Part shown: one piece after another, positions 41,623 through 49,286 of the stretch
How positions within the stretch are numbered: the stretch's first letter is position 1
Layout: each line of letters starts with the position of its first letter
Source of the DNA: Candidatus Protoclostridium gallicola
GTDB taxonomy: Bacteria > Bacillota > Clostridia > Christensenellales > Pumilibacteraceae
Length of the DNA: 64,000 bases
Assembly (NCBI GenBank): GCA_904387375.1
Contig: CAJFLE010000005.1
Location: forward strand, 21,309-85,308
Reading direction: 5' to 3'
The notes under the pieces: generated by a model
Databases searched by the model: none
The model's input: the letters and a program-made list of their open reading frames with translations, nothing else
Told to the model about the DNA's origin: nothing
Translations under genes and position numbers: made by a program

Positions 41623-43728
41623 TCATTCTTTTATCTTTATCGTCACGCTGCCGCGGAGCAGTCCGGCGCTCTTTGCGCGCACGGTCATCTTGCCTTCGCG
41701 CAGGCCGCGCACTACCGCGACCGCATGTCCGTCCGTAGAGGAGACGGCGCCGCTCATGAGCGAGGGCCCGAAGCCGTTGCCGAGCGCGACGATTTCGCCG
41801 TCGCCTTCGACCGTAAATTCGATGTCGCAGGCCGCGCCGGTCTGGCGACCCTCTTTATCGAGGATCCATGCGTCCACGAACGCGATTCCTCCGGCGGAAG
41901 CGCTTACCCTCTTCGAACCGGTCAGCAGTTTGACCGAGCGGGGCGCGCCCGTCGTTTCCAGCGACGCGCGGCATATCTCCCTGCCGCGGCTGAAGCATAC
42001 CGCTTCCAGCACGCCGGGTGCGAAATCGGCCGTGAACGTCGCTATGTATCTGTTCAGTCTGCCCGCGAGCTTCCTGCCCACGATGCGGCCGTTAAGATAC
42101 AGCGCAACGACGTCGCCGACGGTAAACACGTTTATATCCACGCGGCTGCCCTCTTCGAAATTCCAGCTCACCGAGCCGGACATCGCGGGAGCGCCGTGAG
42201 GGCAGGCGGTGATGAACGCCGACGGATTGCCGAGCAGTACGGAGCGGTACAGTCCTGTCATGCGCGGCAGGCACGTGGAGTCGATGTCGCCGAGAGCGAA
42301 CGCGCCGCTCTCGCCCGTGTCCATGCCGCAGTCGGACAGATCGCCTATATGCGCGCCGTTGCGGCTCATATCCGTGACGGCGTCGAAGTAATGTTCGGGC
42401 GGGGTCGCCAGCCCGATGAACGGTTTATCCGCATGAGGGTACGACGGAGAGTATCCGGCGTAACCGTAAACGTCGAGAGGAGCGACGAACGCCTCCGTAC
42501 GTTTTGCGTACAGCCCCACCCGTCTGCCGAGAGATACGAGCCCCTCGTCGTTGACGCATTCGGCAATCTCCGAGCGGGTAACGCCTTCTTCGGCAAGTTC
42601 GCTCGCGAGAGGGACGAGTTCGGCCAGCGCGGCGGTGACGGGACGGGAATCGTCCATTGCGCGCACCGTCGCTATCAGCGCGCTTTCCCTGTCCGCGCCC
42701 GATCTGCCGTAGCTCTCTTCGGGAGCGTTGCCTATCGAATATATCGCGACGGAAGGATGATTGCGCAGCGTGCGCACGGCTATTGCCGCGGCCGCCTGCC
42801 AGTCCGAAGCGAATCCGGTATGGTCGCCGCCCTGTCTCGGCCACGACCAGCCGTCGAAGATATCCACTATGACGCGCATGCCGAGCTCGTCGGTCACGCG
42901 CAGTACGTTGTCCGAGGGACAGCCGACGAATCTCACGGTATTATAGCCGAGGTCGCGGAGCGCGGAAAGCCTGCGCATCTCGCCTTCGGGAATGCTGAGG
43001 CTGCCGAGCATGCCGCCGGTATGGGACAGCGTGCAGCCCACCAGCTTGTCCGCGGCGGAATATCTGCCGTGACCGCATACGCCGAACTTCGTTTCGGCAC
43101 GGTCGAGCACGTTGCCGTCCGCGTCCATTATGACCGCGGACATCGTGTACATAAACGGCGATTCGGGAAGGTATTCCTTTGCCCTGCGCATACGCACGGG
43201 CACGGAAACCGTCCTGTCGCCGGGCATGAACGTGAAATATTTTCTCTTGCCCGCGACGCGTCGGCCGTTGGGCATCAGAACGTCGAACTGCACGCCCAGC
43301 CTGCGCTTCGCGCCGTCGTTGCGCACGTCGGCGGTGACGGTCAGCTCCGCGCCGCCGTCCGCTATCGAATCGGTGCGCACGAACACGCCGTAAGGCAGGA
43401 CGTATACGTCCGAATCGGTCACGTGAAGCCTTACCGAGCGGGTAATCCCGCCGCCCAGCCCCAGACCGAGGCGGAGTTCGGCGCCCTTGCCGAGGTATTT
43501 CGTTATGTCGATGAGAGCGCGGGTTTTTCCAGCCCTGCCGGCGTACTGCCCTCCGGCATATACGTCCGCGCCGCGTTCGGCGCCGTCCACGTCGACGACC
43601 GCCCTGCCGGAGGATACGGGCAGCTTTGCCGATATATCGGACTCGGCGGCGGAAAGTATGCAGGGCAGCCCGACGATACCGTCCGTGCCGCGCACGCGCC
43701 AATCTTTTGAGATTTCGATTACGTTCAT
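41623..43728 (-). CDS. Glycoside hydrolase family 2-like protein, probably catalytically dead
   Basis: A 701-residue protein with a GH2 layout: N-terminal jelly-roll-like and Ig-like domains, a central barrel (LGYNTVRFVG...VTDELGMRVIVDIFDGW, then HPSVAIYSIGN) and a C-terminal Ig-like/DUF4982 part (FVDAWILDKEGRQTGAACDIEFTVEGDGEIVALGNG). The acid/base position, normally GNE, reads GNA (about residue 334), and the nucleophile block, normally KPxxxSE, reads KPFIGLA (about 438). It has no signal peptide. GAGG precedes the ATG at 43728. A palindrome follows the promoter. Fold confident; activity doubtful. Confidence 0.72.
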   Translation of the reverse strand: MNVIEISKDWRVRGTDGIVGLPCILSAAESDISAKLPVSSGRAVVDVDGAERGADVYAGGQYAGRAGKTRALIDITKYLGKGAELRLGLGLGGGITRSVRLHVTDSDVYVLPYGVFVRTDSIADGGAELTVTADVRNDGAKRRLGVQFDVLMPNGRRVAGKRKYFTFMPGDRTVSVPVRMRRAKEYLPESPFMYTMSAVIMDADGNVLDRAETKFGVCGHGRYSAADKLVGCTLSHTGGMLGSLSIPEGEMRRLSALRDLGYNTVRFVGCPSDNVLRVTDELGMRVIVDIFDGWSWPRQGGDHTGFASDWQAAAAIAVRTLRNHPSVAIYSIGNAPEESYGRSGADRESALIATVRAMDDSRPVTAALAELVPLASELAEEGVTRSEIAECVNDEGLVSLGRRVGLYAKRTEAFVAPLDVYGYAGYSPSYPHADKPFIGLATPPEHYFDAVTDMSRNGAHIGDLSDCGMDTGESGAFALGDIDSTCLPRMTGLYRSVLLGNPSAFITACPHGAPAMSGSVSWNFEEGSRVDINVFTVGDVVALYLNGRIVGRKLAGRLNRYIATFTADFAPGVLEAVCFSRGREICRASLETTGAPRSVKLLTGSKRVSASAGGIAFVDAWILDKEGRQTGAACDIEFTVEGDGEIVALGNGFGPSLMSGAVSSTDGHAVAVVRGLREGKMTVRAKSAGLLRGSVTIKIKE

Positions 43729-43776
43729 CGGTCTACCTCGCTTCCGTGTTCCGCGCAACGCCCGCGCGGTAAAAAC

Positions 43777-43798
43777 CCGGGTGTACGCTATACACCGG
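43777..43798. promoter_or_regulatory. Palindromic operator-like site at the start of the GH2-like transcript
   Basis: GGTGTA and TACACC (43780-43785 and 43791-43796) flank CGCTA, with CCG/CGG beyond. The site lies 3 nt downstream of the -10 box, over the expected transcription start, a typical repressor position. Confidence 0.45.
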
Positions 43799-43800
43799 TT

Positions 43801-43830
43801 ATTATACAATAAAACGCCGATTAACGTCAA
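43801..43830 (-). promoter_or_regulatory. Sigma-A promoter of the GH2-like gene and lipoprotein
   Basis: TTGACG (43825-43830), 18 bp, TATAAT (43801-43806). Confidence 0.7.
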
Positions 43831-43883
43831 GTATTATGCAAACTCGTTGCGCGCTTTTTTTGCTCATTTTACCGAAAAAGGCA

Positions 43884-43910
43884 GAGGAAAAGGCGGGCGC
43901 CGCCCGCCTT
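43884..43910 (-). terminator. Terminator of the unknown gene at 43920
   Basis: AAGGCGGGC pairs with GCCCGCCTT around a 3-nt loop; TTCCT follows on the minus strand. Confidence 0.7.
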
Positions 43911-43919
43911 AGGTTATCG

Positions 43920-44918
43920 TCACAGCACCGACCTGCCCGTGACGCCGTCCTGATACATTATCCAGAAGCCTTTGCCCGCCGGGTCGCCGGGATCGAGCGC
44001 GAGCCACTGGCAGTAGCCCACGAGATCGGGCGGCGGATCGGGCGAATATTCGCCGGGCACGCCGTAGCACAGGTAGCGCACGGGATCGCCTATGACGCCG
44101 ACGAGGTAATACTTCCCCGTCGAATTGTAGTTCACCTTTATCCAGCGCGAGTCGGGCAGCAGCCGTTCGAGCGCTTCGTACCGTTCGTTGTTCGCGAACA
44201 GCCGCTCCACCTGGTCTTTCACGCTCTCGTAGAAGGACACGGGCTTAAGTTCGGGCACGGCGCGGGCGGCGGAATACTCCGCGTCGGCGAGCGGCGGTTC
44301 GGTTTCGTCGGCCACCGAGGCCGCGACCTCGTCCGGAGCAGACGCGGGAGATCCGGGCGGCGGCTCCGGAGCCGCGCTCTTTTCCGGCGCGATTTTTTCC
44401 GCGGGCGCGGGAGGGTCGAACGAGGGCGGCGTGAGCGTATCGGCGAATTCCGGTTCGCTGTCCGCCGTCAGGTTGGATTTGTAATAGTTCACTTCCGCGA
44501 CGCGCGTGTCGTCGTAATCGGAAGGAATGATGTCGAGGAAAAAGTCGTTTATGTCGCGGACGTTCTTCTTTTCTATGCCGAGGCGGCGGAGGGCGAGGCG
44601 CACGTCGTCTTCGAGGTTGCCGCGCCATGGCATGGGACGGCGGAAGCCGCCGTACATTACGAGACTGCCGGACAGATCGCCCACCGCGGCGACGAGACTG
44701 TCGATATTCACCCCGCCGGGCAGGCTGAATCTGTACGGCGAGCCGAGATTGAAGTCGCCGAAACACAGAAAATTCGCCTCGTCTTTGATGACGAGCACGC
44801 AGTCGCACTTCACGCTGCCCGTCAGATAGCACCGGAAGGAGTTATCCGTCTTTTCCAGCCGCAGGCAGCCGCTTGCCGTTCCGCCGCCGAGAACGAGCAG
44901 TCTTTTTTCGTAGATCAT
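43920..44918 (-). CDS. Hypothetical protein with N- and C-terminal domains joined by a Pro-rich linker
   Basis: A 332-residue protein I do not recognise. Residues 1-105 form a beta-rich unit (YEKRLLVLGGGTASGCLRLEKTDN...CVLVIKDEANFLCFG). Residues about 150-215 are a Pro/Ala/Glu linker. The C-terminal part (FYESVKDQVERLFANNERYEALERLLPDSRWIKVNY...YYLVGVIGDPVRYLCYGVPG) looks like a conserved domain, with a final GFWIMYQDG. There is no signal peptide or membrane helix. GGAGG lies 7 nt before the ATG and a 7-bp hairpin (CGTCCGG/CCGGACG) just upstream. It lies divergent from yyaC, so a sporulation link is possible but unproven. Confidence 0.55.
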   Translation of the reverse strand: MIYEKRLLVLGGGTASGCLRLEKTDNSFRCYLTGSVKCDCVLVIKDEANFLCFGDFNLGSPYRFSLPGGVNIDSLVAAVGDLSGSLVMYGGFRRPMPWRGNLEDDVRLALRRLGIEKKNVRDINDFFLDIIPSDYDDTRVAEVNYYKSNLTADSEPEFADTLTPPSFDPPAPAEKIAPEKSAAPEPPPGSPASAPDEVAASVADETEPPLADAEYSAARAVPELKPVSFYESVKDQVERLFANNERYEALERLLPDSRWIKVNYNSTGKYYLVGVIGDPVRYLCYGVPGEYSPDPPPDLVGYCQWLALDPGDPAGKGFWIMYQDGVTGRSVL

Positions 44919-45034
44919 CGAAAACCTCCGCTTTACGTCCGGCTCCTTTCCGGACGCGCTATTACATTATATATGACGCGCGGCGGCGGATTTTGACGGT
45001 TTTTGCGAAAGAAACTCAAAGTTTGCCGCACCGT

Positions 45035-45063
45035 TTGAACGGGCGCAAACGCGGCAATAATAC
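45035..45063 (+). promoter_or_regulatory. Candidate promoter, leaderless type, of yyaC
   Basis: TTGAAC (45035-45040), 17 bp, TAATAC (45058-45063), with the ATG 5 nt further. The hexamers are weaker than in neighbouring promoters, so a sporulation sigma factor is also possible. Confidence 0.4.
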
Positions 45064-45068
45064 GCGTT

Positions 45069-45581
45069 ATGGAATACGCAGCGAAAGAGAGCGACCGCAT
45101 CGCGCGCACGGTGGCGGCGCTCGTGGGAGAAAGAGAAGCCGTCGTGCTCGCCGTCGGCAGCGACAGAGTCACGGGAGACTGCCTGGGTCCGCTCGTCGGG
45201 CACATGCTGGCCGGCAGCGGCGCGGCGGTATACGGCACGCTGACCGCGCCCGTGACGGCGCTGTCGGTCACCGAAACGTACGAGACGATAAAAAAACGCC
45301 ACCCGGGGGCGGCGGTGGTTGCCGTCGACTCCGCGGTGGGAAGCGACGGCGAGGTAGGTCGTATAAAGATATTTCCGCGAGGCATACGTCCCGCGGCGGC
45401 GGTGGGAAGAACGCTGCCCGGCGTCGGCGACATATCCGTCGTCGGCGTGGTATGCCCCAAACGCGAGGGAGCGAAGGCGCTCGGCTCGGTCAGGCTGGGC
45501 GAAGTGTATACGCTGGCGCGGACGATTGCGGACGGTCTGGAACGGGCGCTGCTGCGCGCACGGGCGCGGGCGGCGCGGTGA
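45069..45581 (+). CDS. yyaC: YyaC family (DUF1256) putative spore protease
   Basis: A 170-residue member of the YyaC/DUF1256 family, related in fold to the Gpr spore protease and found only in spore formers. VLAVGSDRVTGDCLGPLVGHML matches the family motif CIGTDRSTGDxLGPLVG, and VVAVDSAVGSDGEVGRIKIFPRGIRPAAAVGRTLPGVGDISVVGVV follows. The substrate is unknown. No Shine-Dalgarno precedes the ATG. The stop codon abuts the stop of convergent hisC with no spacer. Confidence 0.85.
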   Translation: MEYAAKESDRIARTVAALVGEREAVVLAVGSDRVTGDCLGPLVGHMLAGSGAAVYGTLTAPVTALSVTETYETIKKRHPGAAVVAVDSAVGSDGEVGRIKIFPRGIRPAAAVGRTLPGVGDISVVGVVCPKREGAKALGSVRLGEVYTLARTIADGLERALLRARARAAR

Positions 45582-46646
45582 TCACTGTCCGGTTATTTCG
45601 GCGCAGGCGCGTACGAAAGCGTCCATATCCTCCTCCGTGCCTATCGTGATGCGGAGGAAATCTTTTATGCGGGGGGAATCGAAACGGCGCACGATTATGC
45701 CGCGGGCGCGCAGCTCCGACTGCAGCTCTTCCCCGCTCATGCCCGGATATTCGGCGAACAGGAAGTTGGCGCCGCTGTCCGTCATGCGGAAACCGATGCC
45801 GCGGAGCGCGGCGGCGGTCTTTTCCCGCGTCGCCTTGATTTTTCCGACGCAGTCCGCGAAGTATTCCGCGTCGAGCACGGCCTCGCGCGCGGCGGCGGCG
45901 GTGAGCGCGTTTACGGTATAGCTGTTGAAACAGTTCTTTACCGTGCGCAGCGTGCGTATGAGCGAAGCGTCGCCTATGGCGTAGCCGCACCGTCCCCCGG
46001 CGAGGCTGCGGCTCTTGGAAAACGTCTTGACCACGAGCAGATTGGAGTACTCCGCCGTCAGCACCGCGAGCGAAGGCAGCGGCGAAAAATCGACGTAAGC
46101 CTCGTCGGCGATTATAACTTTGTCGGGATACGCCGCGCACAGCGCGCGGAAGGCGCCGGAGGGCAGGCTGAGCCCGGTGGGCGCGTTGGGATTGGCGAGC
46201 ACTATGCCCGACGTTTCCCTGCAGAGATAATCGTTTACGCGCACCGCGAATCCGCCGTCAGTCCGCACCTCCTCGAAGTTAATGCGGTACAGCGCGCAGA
46301 ACACTTTATAGAACGAATAGGTCACGTCGGGAAAGAGCACGGGCGCGGACGCGTCGTCGAAGAACGCGGCGAACGCGAGCGAAAGCACCTCGTCGCTGCC
46401 GTTGCCGACGAATACGTTTTCCTCGCGCACTCCTTCCGCGTCGGCGAGTGCGGCGCGCAGGGCGTCGGCGGTCGGGTCGGGATAGAGGCGCAGACGGGAC
46501 GTATCGAAAGAGGCTATCGCGGCGGCGGCGCGCGGCGAAGGCGGATACGGATTCTCGTTGGTATTGAGTTTTATTACTTTCCCGCCCTTGGGCTGTTCGC
46601 CCGGCGTGTACGGAACGAGCCCGGACGCGAGTCTGGACATAAGCAT
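45582..46646 (-). CDS. hisC: Histidinol-phosphate aminotransferase
   Basis: A 354-residue class-II PLP aminotransferase of histidine synthesis. KLNTNENPYPPSP, GNGSDEVLSLAF, NPNAPTG, DEAYVDF and the PLP-lysine block KTFSKSRSLAGGRCGY are all present. It is the only clear his gene here; HisC homologues may also act on aromatic amino acids. GAGG lies 10 nt before the first ATG; the ATG two codons later is an alternative. Confidence 0.88.
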   Translation of the reverse strand: MLMSRLASGLVPYTPGEQPKGGKVIKLNTNENPYPPSPRAAAAIASFDTSRLRLYPDPTADALRAALADAEGVREENVFVGNGSDEVLSLAFAAFFDDASAPVLFPDVTYSFYKVFCALYRINFEEVRTDGGFAVRVNDYLCRETSGIVLANPNAPTGLSLPSGAFRALCAAYPDKVIIADEAYVDFSPLPSLAVLTAEYSNLLVVKTFSKSRSLAGGRCGYAIGDASLIRTLRTVKNCFNSYTVNALTAAAAREAVLDAEYFADCVGKIKATREKTAAALRGIGFRMTDSGANFLFAEYPGMSGEELQSELRARGIIVRRFDSPRIKDFLRITIGTEEDMDAFVRACAEITGQ

Positions 46647-46660
46647 GATCGTTACCTCTC

Positions 46661-46692
46661 AAAAAGCAAGGGACGGCCGCCGGCCGCCCCTT
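46661..46692 (-). terminator. Terminator of the parvulin-type lipoprotein gene
   Basis: AAGGGGCGGCC pairs with GGCCGTCCCTT (one GU) around a 3-nt loop, followed by GCTTTTTG on the minus strand. Confidence 0.82.
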
Positions 46693-46714
46693 TAAGTCGT
46701 TATAGGTTTGTCTG

Positions 46715-49183
46715 TCAGCCGCTCACGGTAGTGCCCGAACCGGAAGAAGTCGAACCCGAGGTCGAGCCGGACGTAGAGCCGGAGGTCGAGCCGTCGGTCG
46801 ATTCCTCGTCGTCCGTCGTATCGTCGGTGACGTACAGACTGTCTTCGTAATCATCGAGACGGGACTGGAATCTGTCCTTATGGACAACGATCACGCCGTC
46901 GGTATCGGCATACTTCGAAGCGGTGGTTTCCTGCCACGTCGTGTAAGCGTTGTCCACGCGCGTGGACACGAGATCCTGATTGAGTTCGTCGTATATCGTC
47001 GTATCGCTGCCCGGCGTCAGCTTCTCGTTAAGCTGGCGGGTATAGCCTGCGGTGGGAACGTAGCAAAGATACATGATGTGCCAGCCGTAATCGGTGAGCA
47101 CCGGAGCGGAGATGCTGCCGATTTCCACCTCGTCGTTGCAATCCTGTCTGCACAGTCTGTCGCCGAGGCTGTCGTACGTGGTGATGAATTTGCCGCTTGC
47201 GAGCTTATACTCGGACAGAGACTGATCGTTACGGTACGCGTTGTAAAGATCGCGGGACTCGCGCGCGAACTCGATCATATACTGCTCGGTCTGGCCGCCT
47301 TCGGCCTCTGGCGTTACCGCAACGGCGTAGCCCATGGCGCTGTCGAAGATGCCGGGGTCGGTATTGTACGTATAGATAAGCTCTGTGAACTTCTGTTCCG
47401 CGGCGTAAGGATCGGAAGCGACCGCGCGCATCTGTGCGCTGATGTCCGCATACGCCTGCTCGATAGTGTACGAACGCGACGTATCGTCCTCGCCGTCCAC
47501 GTGCTTATATACGACGACCTGTCTGCCCAGCTCCTCGCGTTTTTTCGCCACGGCGGCGTCGGTATTGCCGTCAGCTTTAAAAGCTTCCAGCGCAGCCGTC
47601 TGTTCGTCGGAGAACGGAATGAGGATGTGCTTGACCCAGAAATACTCGGCGTCGGCAAAATACAGGATGGTGTCGCCGTTCGTCACTGCCGAATAGTAGT
47701 TGGAGATATCGCTCGTGAAGTCGGCCATCTGCTGAGCGAGCTGCTCGTCGTACGCCGCTTTTACGTCGGATTCGGTCGTAAGGTCGAGGTGACGGGAAAC
47801 GGTGAGATAGTCCTTGTAGCCGTTTTCTTTGAGCGTGTATTCCTCGCTCTCGCCGTACATATATCTTACGAGATCGTAAGTGTAAAGGTCGAGATAAAGT
47901 TCGTCGATGCCCGCGGTCGTTTCGCAGCGCGTGCGCATGTCGGCGATCTCGGCCTCGTATTTCGCGCGGTCGGTATCGGACAGCGCGTAGTTATCGTCGA
48001 GCGTGTCCTCGAAGTAATCGACGAGGCGGCGTACGCCCTCGCGCTGAACCGAGTTGATCATGGGATCGTCGGAATGCCCTACGCAGCGGTCGGGTTCCTG
48101 AGAAACGTGCCAGACTTCGTAATCCTCGTCGTACGCGGGATCGGTATCCTCGTCGGGCGGCGTGGGATAGGTCGTTTCGGAATCGCTTTCGCTGCCCACG
48201 CTCGGATAAGTCTGACCGAAGTCATCCGCAATTTCCGAGTAAAGCGTGGAAAGCTGGGAATCTATGCTGTCGTATATGGCTTTGTTGACCTCGTTGATTT
48301 CGGTCACGCCCCACTTGACGCTGCCTGCCGCGGTCGCCGCGTCGAGTTCGGCGCGCGTCAGCGCGGAAGTATAGAATTGGCGCATAAAATAATCGAACGC
48401 TTCGTCCACCGTATAGCCCTGGTTCTGCACGAGGTCGGCGGCGTAGTTTTCGAAATAATTTATGAGCGTGACTTTGAAGAACTCATACTTTTCCGACGTA
48501 TAGGTAGCCGTTTCGTAAACGGGCGTACGTTTTTCCCAGGTAAAGTTGACTTCGGAAGAAGCATTGTATGCTTCATAATATATTACGGGAAGCGCGGTGT
48601 CTATAAGATCGTCGGTATCGGGCGCGGGCGGAACGTAATTTTCGTTCGTCGGCTGCGAATTCATATATGACAGCGGGCCGTAATGCGTTTCGCCGGTCAC
48701 GACGTCATGCCAGAGCGCGGCCCTGACCGAGCCGTTCTCGCCTATTCTTATAAATCCGTCGTAGCGGTATTCCGCCGCGGTGACTTCGTCGTTGCTGCCG
48801 ACGCGGTATACCACGGCGTAGTAATCGGAAACGGCGTTCGTTTCGTCGGTGTACTTAATCGCATGGTTTTCGACGACGGGCTTTTTGATGACAGTGCCGT
48901 CGTTGGCGTATCTGACCGTCTGCACCACACCGCTTTCGTTCGTGGGAACTTCGGCGACGTAATCGGCGTCGGCGGCGTTATTGTATACGGGATTGCCGTC
49001 GGGATCGAGATAATCGAAATACATCGGGACCTCGTACGTGATCTCGACGGGATTGACTTCGAGTATTACCTGCGAGTAATCCTTTTCTTCGCTGTACGAA
49101 ACTATACAGCCGCTCAGCACAGCCGCCGCTGCCGCGACGACCGTTAACAGCGCTATGAGTTTAATCAGACTTCTTTTTTTCAT
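46715..49183 (-). CDS. Large PrsA-like lipoprotein with parvulin peptidyl-prolyl isomerase domain
   Basis: An 822-residue lipoprotein (lipobox AVLSGC, Cys about 26). Most of the protein is helical and acidic. A parvulin-like domain starts near AEYFWVKHILIPFSDEQTAALEAF (about 510) and ends with the typical IGSISAPVLTDYGWHIMYLCYV (about 700), split by a long insert. A Ser/Gly/Thr repeat tail closes the protein. PrsA-type lipoproteins fold secreted proteins outside the membrane. It is more than twice the length of PrsA (about 290). It lies behind mfd, as in many clostridia, with its own promoter. Confidence 0.75.
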   Translation of the reverse strand: MKKRSLIKLIALLTVVAAAAAVLSGCIVSYSEEKDYSQVILEVNPVEITYEVPMYFDYLDPDGNPVYNNAADADYVAEVPTNESGVVQTVRYANDGTVIKKPVVENHAIKYTDETNAVSDYYAVVYRVGSNDEVTAAEYRYDGFIRIGENGSVRAALWHDVVTGETHYGPLSYMNSQPTNENYVPPAPDTDDLIDTALPVIYYEAYNASSEVNFTWEKRTPVYETATYTSEKYEFFKVTLINYFENYAADLVQNQGYTVDEAFDYFMRQFYTSALTRAELDAATAAGSVKWGVTEINEVNKAIYDSIDSQLSTLYSEIADDFGQTYPSVGSESDSETTYPTPPDEDTDPAYDEDYEVWHVSQEPDRCVGHSDDPMINSVQREGVRRLVDYFEDTLDDNYALSDTDRAKYEAEIADMRTRCETTAGIDELYLDLYTYDLVRYMYGESEEYTLKENGYKDYLTVSRHLDLTTESDVKAAYDEQLAQQMADFTSDISNYYSAVTNGDTILYFADAEYFWVKHILIPFSDEQTAALEAFKADGNTDAAVAKKREELGRQVVVYKHVDGEDDTSRSYTIEQAYADISAQMRAVASDPYAAEQKFTELIYTYNTDPGIFDSAMGYAVAVTPEAEGGQTEQYMIEFARESRDLYNAYRNDQSLSEYKLASGKFITTYDSLGDRLCRQDCNDEVEIGSISAPVLTDYGWHIMYLCYVPTAGYTRQLNEKLTPGSDTTIYDELNQDLVSTRVDNAYTTWQETTASKYADTDGVIVVHKDRFQSRLDDYEDSLYVTDDTTDDEESTDGSTSGSTSGSTSGSTSSGSGTTVSG

Positions 49184-49244
49184 TCGGGTCGTTCCGTTCC
49201 TGCCGCCTTGTCAAGGAGCGGCATTTTGAGTTATAGTCTTTTAG

Positions 49245-49273
49245 ATTATACATAATCGGGAGGAAAAATGCAA
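49245..49273 (-). promoter_or_regulatory. Sigma-A promoter of the parvulin-type lipoprotein gene
   Basis: TTGCAT (49268-49273), 17 bp, TATAAT (49245-49250), directly after the mfd stop. A 6-bp GCCGCT hairpin at 49202-49222 precedes the weak AGGAA ribosome-binding site. Confidence 0.65.
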
Positions 49274-49286
49274 ACGTTTCCGCCGC

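Noticed and set aside
44930-44953. CGTCCGG/CCGGACG hairpin upstream of the gene at 43920 considered as a terminator
   Set aside because: No T tract follows on either strand, and the loop contains an AGGAG; it is at most a leader structure.
46715-46860. Possible short tandem repeats in the 3' end of the parvulin lipoprotein gene
   Set aside because: The repeated TCGAGCCGGA-like units only encode a Ser/Gly/Thr-rich tail (STSG repeats); there is no sign of a CRISPR or mobile element.
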